5,754 nucleotides of DNA, taken from an uncultured Bacteroidota bacterium. Lineage in GTDB: Bacteria > Bacteroidota > Rhodothermia > Rhodothermales > UBA10348. How positions within the stretch are numbered: position 1 is the stretch's first letter; the number at the start of each line of letters is the position of its first letter. The stretch lies in contig CALBJU010000053.1 in assembly GCA_937893205.1 (NCBI GenBank), forward strand, positions 1 through 5,754, given 5' to 3'. Below are positions 1-5,754 of the stretch, piece by piece. The notes beneath the pieces are model-generated. The model was not told where the DNA came from. It was given only the letters and a program-made list of their open reading frames with translations, and did not search any database. The position numbers were made by a program, and so were the translations under genes.

Positions 1-2
1 CC

Positions 3-386
3 ACACGTGTCCTTCCTATCGACGTGTCCTTCTGGACCGGTTTTATGGCGTATGCAATCCTGATTGCTCTAGCGCTGGCCAAAATTATCTTGAGGCTTGA
101 CGGATCGTGGTGGCGACGCGGCAGGTTTGCGGCAGGAGTGTTGGGGGCGGCGCTTCTCATTCATGCCTTTGCGACTTCGGCCTGGCCGCCCATGGATCAA
201 AAAGCAGTTGTCTTGGCCAGCGAGGTCGCTTTGCTCGAACAGGCAGATGCCGGATCAAACGAGGTGATGCGAGTGCATGAGGGTGTTATCGTAATCATGC
301 GCACTGAAGTGTCTGACTTCACCTTCGTCCAAATTCCCAATGGAGGAAGGGGCTGGGTGCCGTCAACCGTACTCGGGAGTATCTGA
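3..386 (+). CDS. C-terminal part of a membrane protein with an SH3-like domain, BatE-like (5' end outside window)
   Basis: The reading frame is open to the left edge, so this is probably the 3' part of a longer gene. A GTG at 24 would be the only early start, and nothing like a ribosome site precedes it. Counting from that GTG, hydrophobic helices lie at about residues 3-24 and 34-55, separated by a short basic loop (WWRRGRF). A globular domain of about 60 residues follows (60-118), with the SH3-like pattern of a hydrophobic strand, a 'V..G..V' turn, and a closing 'G.GWVP...L'. Two helices followed by a terminal SH3 domain match the end of BatE-type proteins of Bacteroidota, which carry TPR repeats further upstream and belong to the Bat (aerotolerance) cluster. 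The TPR part and the other bat genes are not visible, so the BatE name is an inference. The membrane plus SH3 architecture is fairly safe. Its stop is about 90 bases before tdk. Confidence 0.6.
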   Translation, partial: TRVLPIDVSFWTGFMAYAILIALALAKIILRLDGSWWRRGRFAAGVLGAALLIHAFATSAWPPMDQKAVVLASEVALLEQADAGSNEVMRVHEGVIVIMRTEVSDFTFVQIPNGGRGWVPSTVLGSI

Positions 387-479
387 GTTCTGCAATTGGG
401 GCGTCGGGTTGCGTAGACGGCCTCCCCTCGATTCCGTATCTTCGTTTTGCTCGACCATCATCGCACTCCTGTATCCACC

Positions 480-1157
480 GTGGAACCTCACGTACTGACA
501 AGATCACGAAGAACCGGCTGGATTGAGGTCGTCTGCGGTTCCATGTTCAGTGGAAAAACAGAGGAATTAATCCGCAGGATGAAGCGCGCCCGGATCGCCA
601 AACAGCGGACTGAAATCTTCAAACCAGCCCTGGATACCCGTTTCCCAGAGGAAGAGGTCGTCTCCCATGACGAATCCACTCTACGATCGACCCCCGTGGC
701 CACAGCGTCTCAAATTCTACTCCTGGCGGCAGACGCCGACGTTGTGGGAATTGATGAGGGTCAGTTTTTTGATTCCGATCTGGTGGGAGTCTGTCAGGAA
801 CTCGCGGCGATGGGAAAGAGGGTTATCGTTGCAGGACTCGACCAGGATTATCTGGGGAATCCTTTTGAACCGATACCCCAGCTCATGGCCATCGCGGAGT
901 ATGTGACCAAGTTGCACGCCATTTGCGTCGTCTGCGGTAGTCCTGCAAATCACTCGCAGCGGCTGGTCTCCGGAGGCCCCAGGGTTTTGATTGGAGCTAT
1001 CGAATCGTACGAGCCTCGGTGTCGAGACTGTTTCGATCTGAGTCTCTCCGCGGGTACCGAACCTGTCGATCAGCCCGACAAGTCTTCCGAAAGTGAACCG
1101 GCGAGCGTTGAAAAGAAAAAACGCCCCACGAAACCCCAGTCGGAGAAAGCGTCCTAG
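480..1157 (+). CDS. tdk: Thymidine kinase, type II (TK1-like)
   Basis: Phosphorylates thymidine to dTMP with ATP in the cytoplasm (pyrimidine salvage). Numbering from GTG 480 (225 residues): the Walker A loop GSMFSGKT is at 20-27; the Walker B/catalytic segment DEGQFF at 92-97 includes the expected catalytic Glu93; the zinc site is complete, with CVVC at 149-152 and CRDC at 181-184; the substrate-covering lasso lies between the cysteine pairs and ends in GAIESYEPRC. After about residue 188 there is an extra low-complexity, lysine-rich tail of roughly 38 residues that is not part of the kinase fold. The frame opens after a stop at 414. Possible starts are TTG 447 and GTG 480, neither with a Shine-Dalgarno site. 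I chose 480 because it leaves about 12 residues before GWIEV, as in Bacteroidota homologues; 447 would add 11 residues. It follows the BatE-like gene on the same strand and overlaps the opposing DUF445 gene by four bases. Family assignment is very secure; the start is not. Confidence 0.95.
   Translation: MEPHVLTRSRRTGWIEVVCGSMFSGKTEELIRRMKRARIAKQRTEIFKPALDTRFPEEEVVSHDESTLRSTPVATASQILLLAADADVVGIDEGQFFDSDLVGVCQELAAMGKRVIVAGLDQDYLGNPFEPIPQLMAIAEYVTKLHAICVVCGSPANHSQRLVSGGPRVLIGAIESYEPRCRDCFDLSLSAGTEPVDQPDKSSESEPASVEKKKRPTKPQSEKAS
1154..1157. other. Shared palindromic stop: CTAG serves both converging genes
   Basis: The sequence is CTAG. On the plus strand TAG at 1155-1157 ends tdk. On the minus strand TAG at 1156-1154 ends the DUF445 gene. 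The palindrome lets both coding regions overlap by four bases with no spacer and no terminator between them. Confidence 0.9.
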
Positions 1158-2500
1158 GCTTCAACTCCGATTTCTTCTTCCTCTAGAGCGTTGGCCTCAT
1201 CTCCTCCGATTGACTCATCTCCTCCGGGAGATTCCTTCTTCGGTAATACTGCACCCTTTGCGTCGGTGGACGGTCGTAGACGGAACAGCAATTCATCCAG
1301 CGTAAACAGCACGGCTCCCATCCCGGCAAACGCAACCAGGGCCGGCAGGGGCTGCCAGATTACCAGGCCACCAACAGCGCCAAGCGCCCCGCCCAGATAT
1401 TTGATATAGTTGAGCTGCTCGTTGCTGGAGTTCTTGATCAGGTCCTCCAACCGGCTTTCATCGTATTCCATCATGTTGGTCATGACCATGTTGTATACGT
1501 CGAGATTTTCGACGAATCCAAGTACGATTCGAGTGGCGAATTCCTCGATATCTTCGGCACGGGCCTCAATCTTTTCGGGAATTTTATCGAGCAACGCATC
1601 CATCTCGTCCAGCACGCCATCGAGCTGACCCGGAATGCCGTGTATCGCCTTGTCGATGCGCGCCTTGAAATCGTCCTCATTGAGGTAGCGATAAGCCTTC
1701 AGCGCCATTCCTCCAACACCCTCGCCGACGTAGGATTCGATCTTTTCGACCACATATTCCACGATTCGACGTCTAACCTCGTCTGAGGTGAGGACGGTCT
1801 CGACGTAGTCCGCAGTCATCTTTTTCAGATCTGAACGAAATTCCTGGTCCTCAAGCACTCCCCGGGTGACCGACATCGCCAATTCGCGGTACTTCGGGAT
1901 GACGTCGTTGTCCTTGATTTTCTGCTTGATGATCTCCTCATTGATGAGCTCCTCGCTCACCGCCTTCGCCAGTCGGAAAATGACGCGCTCTCGTTGAGCC
2001 GGAATCAACCCCTGACCAAAAACAGGACGAGCCTGGCGGGGATTGAACAACATGGTGATGGCGACCCAGTTGGTCAAAAACCCAATCAATCCGCTCACGG
2101 CAACAATTCTCATCAGTCCCTCGAGGACGAATACCCGAGAGAAGAGTGTCATCTGCATTCCCGGGAAATCCCACATGAAAGAAGCACCGAAGAGCAGGAG
2201 CAACACCCAGGGAATGATCTGCAGCAGAGGAAGCAGGTTGCTGTGTGACCCGGACATCGTCGGTACTTCCCTCTCCATATCACCTTTAGAAGGAGAGGAA
2301 GGCACGTGTCGGCGAATATACTTGGCGACTAGCTTCCGAAAGTCCTCCGCCCGAGCACGAGTAACATTTTTAGCCTCCGTGACCGTGACTCCGGATGATT
2401 TCGCCTTAGCGCCAGGGGTGTCCGAATCGACACCATCCGCGAAAACATCGCCTTTGATTGACTGGCTACTCGATTCTACTTTTGGTCCTTCGTCTTCCAC
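1154..2500 (-). CDS. DUF445 family membrane protein
   Basis: Function unknown; the family includes E. coli YjiN and Bacillus YheB. The diagnostic motif GLIGFLTNWVAITMLFNPRQ is at residues 137-156. Predicted membrane segments are about 89-109, 124-151 and a long hydrophobic stretch at 368-405. Between them lies a charged, mostly helical domain of about 210 residues (158-366), rich in heptad-like Leu/Ile/Val with Glu/Lys/Arg. The C-terminus is hydrophilic and acidic, with a GGDE repeat and a run of four Glu. The start used is GTG 2500, the only conventional one upstream in frame, 57 bases after the HD gene; no ribosome site lies just before it. An ATG at 2278 (residue 75) is preceded by AAAGGTGAT, a good but very close Shine-Dalgarno match, and would give 374 residues beginning shortly before the first helix. 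I keep the longer form because residues 50-66 (ARAEDFRKLVAKYIRRH) look like real protein. It is the last gene of the minus-strand run. Family call is secure; start is uncertain. Confidence 0.88.
   Translation of the reverse strand: MEDEGPKVESSSQSIKGDVFADGVDSDTPGAKAKSSGVTVTEAKNVTRARAEDFRKLVAKYIRRHVPSSPSKGDMEREVPTMSGSHSNLLPLLQIIPWVLLLLFGASFMWDFPGMQMTLFSRVFVLEGLMRIVAVSGLIGFLTNWVAITMLFNPRQARPVFGQGLIPAQRERVIFRLAKAVSEELINEEIIKQKIKDNDVIPKYRELAMSVTRGVLEDQEFRSDLKKMTADYVETVLTSDEVRRRIVEYVVEKIESYVGEGVGGMALKAYRYLNEDDFKARIDKAIHGIPGQLDGVLDEMDALLDKIPEKIEARAEDIEEFATRIVLGFVENLDVYNMVMTNMMEYDESRLEDLIKNSSNEQLNYIKYLGGALGAVGGLVIWQPLPALVAFAGMGAVLFTLDELLFRLRPSTDAKGAVLPKKESPGGDESIGGDEANALEEEEIGVEA
1196..1226. repeat. 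Short tandem repeat inside the DUF445 gene, 18-nt period
   Basis: The 13-mer CTCATCTCCTCCG occurs at 1196-1208 and again at 1214-1226, an exact repeat offset by 18 nt. On the minus strand it encodes two successive GGDE units (GGDES-I-GGDEA) in the acidic tail. The period is a multiple of three, so unit gain or loss would keep the frame. Confidence 0.8.
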
Positions 2501-2557
2501 GGATAAACATCTTTGGGTGATAAGATGGAGTGATTTCTTTCTCCTGTTAGAGCCCTA

Positions 2558-3118
2558 CTAGGACGAAGAAAACCCCAATCGGGTTGCATCTGCCTGCATC
2601 CCGGCAATCACGTTCGCGATGTGCTGGGGCAATTCAATCCCGAGGTCTTCGGCTCCATTCCTAATATCTTCCCGATTGACGGCCGCCGCGAAAGCTTTGT
2701 CCTTGAGCTTCTTTGTTACTGATTTTGGCGTCATTCCTTCCAGTCCAGTAGGCCTTACATATCCTACGGCTGTGATGAAGCCCGCGAGTTCGTCAACTGC
2801 GAAAAGCGTCTTCGCCATAAGCGACGTTCGCTCAACTCCCGTGTGATTTCCATGTCCGAGTATGGCCTCGCAGACATCTTCTGGATATCCGAGCTCCCGA
2901 AGCACGGCGACTCCGACGTAGGGATGCTCATCCATCGTCTGGTGTTTTTCGTAGTCCATATCATGCAGAAGCCCGGTAACACGCCATTTCAGCGTATCTG
3001 CGCTATGTTTTTCCGCATAAAACGCCATCGCCGCCTCCACTGCGTAGGCGTGTCGACGCAGACTGTCTGATTGGGTCCACTCGTGAAAAAGCTCCAGCGC
3101 TTCCGCGTATGACTGCAT
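2558..3118 (-). CDS. HD-superfamily predicted phosphohydrolase (COG2316-like)
   Basis: A soluble 186-residue protein with the metal-binding pattern of HD hydrolases: His23 (RRHAYAVE), His52-Asp53 (GLLHDMDYEKH), and Asp109 (FAVDELAGFI). Additional histidines at 65 (DEHP), 89 and 92 (GHGNH) could bind a second metal. The order NLxxHALAVE-like start, LLHDxDYE, a central GHGNHTG, AVDELxGFI, VRP, and the later KSVxKKxKDKxFAxxVNRE block matches the uncharacterised COG2316 predicted hydrolases over full length. HD enzymes of this kind usually cleave phosphate or phosphodiester bonds; the substrate is unknown. The start is ATG 3118, with a weak purine stretch AAGAGA about 7 nt upstream and only 11 nt after the MlaD-like gene, so it is likely cotranscribed. 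It ends with tandem stops TAG TAG (2560-2555). No signal peptide or membrane segment is seen. Family call is strong; the biochemical role is open. Confidence 0.88.
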   Translation of the reverse strand: MQSYAEALELFHEWTQSDSLRRHAYAVEAAMAFYAEKHSADTLKWRVTGLLHDMDYEKHQTMDEHPYVGVAVLRELGYPEDVCEAILGHGNHTGVERTSLMAKTLFAVDELAGFITAVGYVRPTGLEGMTPKSVTKKLKDKAFAAAVNREDIRNGAEDLGIELPQHIANVIAGMQADATRLGFSSS

Positions 3119-3129
3119 ATTCGATTCTC

Positions 3130-4062
3130 TTAAAAAAGATCAACCAGCTTCATCTCCTTGAGATATTTGGCCGGATTGTTTTGAAAATCAGCCATCAAAT
3201 TGTTGAGACCTGTCAGCGTTGAATCCAATCGGTGGTACAAGCTGGCGTCGTTGATCAGCAAACCCAAGGTGCCCTCGCCATCATTCAGCTTGCGAAGGAG
3301 AAGACTTAGTTGGCCGTTGGTTTCGGCCAAACTCTCAATTTCCGTATTCAGGTGATCCAACGTCTCGCTGACCCCCGTCAGGAGCTCGGATACGGCCGCT
3401 CCATCCTCTCCAACGGCCGTACTGATGCTGGCCGTCACTGACTCAACATTCTCGAGAATTCCACTCAGGCGATCCCGTTCGGACTGCAGTAGATTTTCCA
3501 ATTCCGAAACACTGCTCAGCATGGCGTTGAGTGTCCTCCTGAAATCAGATTCAGGCTCCGATAACATATCCCCGGTCTCATCCAGAACCGTTTCAAGCCC
3601 AGCGAGCACCTTGTCCACCTGATCGATGATCTCGGGAGCCCGGGCACTCAAGCTCGCGAACAAATCTTCGGCCGCGTGGCTGTCTACCATTCCACCTTCT
3701 TCGATGAGGGGCGCTGCAGGATCACCCAGAAACAGGTCCAGGCGTACGACTCCGAGGGCATCAAAGCCCGCGACCGACGCATATGCACCCTCGGTGATCA
3801 GAATCTCTCGATTCACGTGGAAGTGAACTCTTACGCGCCCCGTTGTCGGATCGATGAAGACTGCATTGACCGAGCCGACTGTAACCCCGCGCACCCTCAC
3901 AATATTGCCTGAGATAAGACCACCGGCGTCATCAAATTCTGCCACCAAATCGTACGTGGAGGCGAACAGAGGGAGGTCTTCGAAGTACCTCACCCCGAAA
4001 ATGAAAACGACGGCTGCCGCGATAATGGTCAGCCCGACCTTGATTTCGTTGGAGAATTTCAC
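3130..4062 (-). CDS. mlaD: MlaD-like MCE-domain lipid transporter subunit
   Basis: Periplasmic, membrane-anchored substrate subunit of an MCE lipid ABC transporter; family members form hexameric rings with a hydrophobic channel that moves phospholipids between membranes. Residues 1-7 (MKFSNEI) are cytoplasmic, 8-26 form one membrane helix, and the MCE domain covers about 36-115 with its core motif GGLISGNIVRVRGVTVGSV at 48-66. Residues 130-260 are predominantly helical, with Leu/Ile/Val heptad spacing and few prolines, suggesting a coiled coil or helical needle. The C-terminus ends in GEGTLGLLINDASLYHRLDSTLTGLNNLM then NPAKYLKEMKLVDLF, a block typical of Bacteroidota-type MCE proteins. At 310 residues it is far longer than E. 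coli MlaD (about 183). The start is GTG 4062, which places MKFSNEIKVG where family members begin; no ribosome site is visible. It lies 38 nt after the ATPase gene. The MCE assignment is secure; mlaD is a family-level name, as the physiological substrate is not shown. Confidence 0.93.
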   Translation of the reverse strand: MKFSNEIKVGLTIIAAAVVFIFGVRYFEDLPLFASTYDLVAEFDDAGGLISGNIVRVRGVTVGSVNAVFIDPTTGRVRVHFHVNREILITEGAYASVAGFDALGVVRLDLFLGDPAAPLIEEGGMVDSHAAEDLFASLSARAPEIIDQVDKVLAGLETVLDETGDMLSEPESDFRRTLNAMLSSVSELENLLQSERDRLSGILENVESVTASISTAVGEDGAAVSELLTGVSETLDHLNTEIESLAETNGQLSLLLRKLNDGEGTLGLLINDASLYHRLDSTLTGLNNLMADFQNNPAKYLKEMKLVDLF

Positions 4063-4100
4063 GTCTTGGAGGATGTTGATTCGCGGGTGGTATTCATTCG

Positions 4101-4841
4101 TCAGACACCAATTTTATATTCGTTCGCCTTTACAAAATCGTTGAGCACGGTGTCGGTGCTCGCGTGTAAATCGTCGATGGTTCCGGTCCAGTGCATTCGC
4201 CCTTCAAAAATGAAAGCAGCTCGGTCGGCGATACTCAGCACAGAATGCATGTCGTGGGTTACAACGATGCTGGTGACCTTGAGCTGATCGGCCAACCCTT
4301 TAATCAGGAGGTCGATCGTATTGGATGTTTCAGGATCGAGCCCACTCGTGGGTTCGTCATACAAGATGTATCGAGGTTTCAGCGCCACTGCTCTGGCCAG
4401 CGCCACGCGTTTTTGCATCCCACCAGAGAGCTCAGCCGGCATCTTGGAGCCAACGTCCGAAAGCTCAACCACCTCTAGACACTCATACACTACTTTTTCA
4501 ATTTCTTGCTCCGTCATCTCGGTAAACGTTCGAAGTGGAAAAGCCACGTTGTCGAATGTGTTCATCGAGTCGAAAAGAGCACCGCCCTGAAAAAGGACCC
4601 CAAAACTCTGTCGGACCCGACGAAGCTCAGCATAGGAAATCTTGTTGATGTCGATGCCATCGACTGTGACGTGTCCGGAGTCCGGCTGGAGCAATCCGAT
4701 GATGTGTTTCATCAGCACACTTTTACCCGAACCCGATCTTCCAATGATCGCCAGGGTTTCGCCCTCATAGATATCGAGCGAAACATCGTTCAGGACCATC
4801 TTGTCGTCGAAACTCTTGTCGATATTTTTTATGTTGATCAT
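4101..4841 (-). CDS. mlaF: MlaF-like ABC transporter ATPase
   Basis: Cytoplasmic ATP-hydrolysing subunit that powers the MCE lipid transporter with the MlaE-like permease. Numbering from ATG 4841 (246 residues): Walker A GRSGSGKS at 34-41, Q-loop Gln85 in VLFQGGALFDSM (a form typical of the MlaF/Ttg2A group), ABC signature LSGGMQKR at 138-145, Walker B YILYDEPTSGLDP at 158-170 with catalytic Glu163, and the switch His196 in VVTHDM. All catalytic elements are intact. A TTG at 4862 would add seven residues, but ATG 4841 starts the protein at MINIKNIDKSF, as in relatives. It also lies one base after the permease stop (TGA at 4845-4843), so translation is probably coupled by reinitiation; no Shine-Dalgarno site is present. 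It is somewhat shorter than E. coli MlaF (about 269), lacking much of the C-terminal extension. The next gene is the MCE protein, 38 nt downstream. Confidence 0.94.
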   Translation of the reverse strand: MINIKNIDKSFDDKMVLNDVSLDIYEGETLAIIGRSGSGKSVLMKHIIGLLQPDSGHVTVDGIDINKISYAELRRVRQSFGVLFQGGALFDSMNTFDNVAFPLRTFTEMTEQEIEKVVYECLEVVELSDVGSKMPAELSGGMQKRVALARAVALKPRYILYDEPTSGLDPETSNTIDLLIKGLADQLKVTSIVVTHDMHSVLSIADRAAFIFEGRMHWTGTIDDLHASTDTVLNDFVKANEYKIGV

Positions 4842-4842
4842 A

Positions 4843-5709
4843 TCAGAGAAGGGTAGCCGCAAGAATCAAATCTGCAATCAGTAGAAACACGCAGCTGGCG
4901 ACAGCGGCCTGTGTTGTAGCTCGTCCCACACCTTCGGCTCCTCCCTTTGTGTAGTAGCCTTTAAAGCATGATATAGAAGTGATCGTGAATCCAAAGACCA
5001 GCGATTTGATCAGGCCGAACACTGGATCAAAGGGTTGAAAAAATTCACGGGCTCCGTCCATGAACTCTCCAATCGGCACAAATCCACCGTAATGACCCAC
5101 GAGCATGCCTCCTCCGATGCCCACGAAGCAAGCGGCCACATAGAGGACAGGAAACATCACCACTCCAGCAATGACCCTGGGTAAAATGAGATAGCCAATA
5201 GAATTGAGGCCCATAGCCTCAAGAGCATCGATTTGCTCGGTCACGCGCATGGTTCCGAGTTCAGCCGCAATGCGCGCACCGACACGACCGGCCAGAATGA
5301 ATCCGGTGACGACGGCGCCCAGCTCGAGAATCATCGAGGGCACCACGATGGCACCGATGATGGTTTTCGGAATTAGAGGAGAAACCAGCTGATACGAGGT
5401 CTGAACGGTGGTTACTGCACCGGAAAAAGCCGCCGCGAGCATCACAATCGGCATCGATTCAATTCCGATGTGTACCATCTGCCGCCACAGATTGTCTCGA
5501 TAGGTGCTGAATTCAGGAAGCGCACCGAACGCGTGGAACAGCAACTTACTGTATCGGCCCAGGGCCCCCACAGGGACCATCATCATTTGAGTGGTGTAGT
5601 GCAGCAATGGGTGGTAGAGGAAGGATTGCTCCCTGCCGTTTACGACGGTTAATGAGAGATTTGCGGATTCATCTTCGGCGTCTGCGTCAAAGTACGTTCT
5701 CTCAATCAA
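4843..5709 (-). CDS. mlaE: MlaE-like ABC transporter permease
   Basis: Inner-membrane permease of the MCE lipid transporter. The family hallmark EQIDALEAMGLNSIGYLILPRVIAG is at residues 158-182, preceded by the conserved block AGRVGARIAAELGTMRVTEQ (140-159). Hydrophobic helices can be placed at about 84-106, 116-141, 172-203, 230-247 and 266-287, consistent with the MlaE fold. The conserved GYYTKGGAEGVGRATTQAAV stretch at 251-270 is present. With TTG 5709 as start the protein has 288 residues and about 40 hydrophilic N-terminal residues not usual in the family. Starting at the triple ATG (5586/5583/5580) would give about 245-247 residues, close to the normal size. I keep 5709 because residues 1-41 read as plausible protein and no ribosome site precedes the ATGs. 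A small ATG frame overlaps this TTG (see the leader ORF). First gene of the minus-strand run seen in the window; any MlaB- or MlaC-like partner would lie elsewhere. Confidence 0.93.
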   Translation of the reverse strand: MIERTYFDADAEDESANLSLTVVNGREQSFLYHPLLHYTTQMMMVPVGALGRYSKLLFHAFGALPEFSTYRDNLWRQMVHIGIESMPIVMLAAAFSGAVTTVQTSYQLVSPLIPKTIIGAIVVPSMILELGAVVTGFILAGRVGARIAAELGTMRVTEQIDALEAMGLNSIGYLILPRVIAGVVMFPVLYVAACFVGIGGGMLVGHYGGFVPIGEFMDGAREFFQPFDPVFGLIKSLVFGFTITSISCFKGYYTKGGAEGVGRATTQAAVASCVFLLIADLILAATLL

Positions 5710-5729
5710 TTGGTGCCGTTGAACGTCAT
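5706..5729 (-). other. Possible 7-codon leader ORF overlapping the mlaE start
   Basis: An ATG at 5729 begins the peptide MTFNGTN and stops at TGA 5708-5706, so the stop overlaps the TTG proposed for mlaE as TTGA. A GGTGA element lies 5 nt before the ATG, the clearest ribosome-site candidate in this leader. This arrangement could deliver ribosomes to the TTG by termination-reinitiation. It could equally be chance, or show that the true mlaE start has been disturbed by a frameshift. Confidence 0.25.
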
Positions 5730-5754
5730 TTTGTCACCGTGTTTTTATGGCTGG

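Noticed and set aside
437..444. TATCTTCG as a possible Bacteroidota -7 promoter box (TAnnTTTG) before tdk
   Set aside because: One mismatch, and no convincing TTG -33 element at the right distance; such matches are common by chance.
1108..1125. A T-rich run on the minus strand just after the DUF445 stop, resembling a terminator tail
   Set aside because: It is the reverse of the lysine codons in the tdk tail, and I find no GC-rich stem directly before it.
2555..2560. Tandem TAG TAG stop codons at the end of the HD gene
   Set aside because: Real in the sequence but common enough by chance; there is no sign of readthrough or recoding signals around it.
2043..2561. A 172-codon open frame on the plus strand opposite the DUF445 gene
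   Set aside because: It lies almost entirely antisense to a recognised family gene, its translation is rich in Ser/Arg/Pro without domain character, and no ribosome site precedes it. It is a shadow of the DUF445 codon pattern.
4506..4856. A 116-codon plus-strand frame opposite the ATPase gene
   Set aside because: Fully antisense to a gene with all ABC motifs intact; no recognisable domain in its translation.
5748..5754. ATGG at the right edge as the start of a divergent plus-strand gene
   Set aside because: Only seven bases remain and there is no ribosome site; nothing can be concluded.

Overview
The window carries seven genes and almost no spacer DNA. The type II thymidine kinase has a GWIEV...FSGKTEELIRR N-terminus typical of Bacteroidota and relatives. 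The membrane/SH3 protein before it resembles the C-terminal end of a BatE-type protein, and Shine-Dalgarno signals are mostly weak or absent. Together these suggest a Bacteroidota/Rhodothermota/Balneolota-like bacterium with a Gram-negative envelope. By eye the base composition is roughly half GC. The lineage is an inference from protein style, not from a marker gene.

Layout. Plus strand: positions 3-386 are the 3' end of a gene that enters from the left edge (two membrane helices plus an SH3-like domain). It is followed by thymidine kinase tdk (480-1157, possibly starting at 447). Minus strand, in transcription order from the right edge: an MlaE-type permease (5709-4843), an MlaF-type ATPase (4841-4101), an MlaD-type MCE protein (4062-3130), a COG2316-like HD-domain phosphohydrolase (3118-2558) and a DUF445 membrane protein (2500-1154). 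The permease and ATPase genes are 1 nt apart, the MCE and HD genes 11 nt apart, and the other gaps are 38 and 57 nt. They therefore look like one five-gene transcription unit. tdk and the DUF445 gene converge and overlap by four bases, sharing the palindrome CTAG as both stop codons.

How the genes fit together. MlaE, MlaF and MlaD are the inner-membrane core of an MCE lipid transporter: permease, ATPase and substrate-channelling subunit. No MlaA, MlaB or MlaC equivalent is present here. The MlaD-like protein has a helical C-terminal region of about 190 residues, much longer than in E. coli MlaD, so it may span more of the periplasm itself. The HD hydrolase and DUF445 protein have no established link to lipid transport; their place in the same unit is the most interesting context here. 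tdk and the BatE-like gene are separate functions on the other strand.

I see no RNA genes, CRISPR arrays, mobile elements or clear intrinsic terminators, and no stretch over 300 bases without a gene. I did not find a clear new biological system. The best leads are the transporter-linked HD/DUF445 pair, the start region of mlaE, and the shared-stop convergent overlap.
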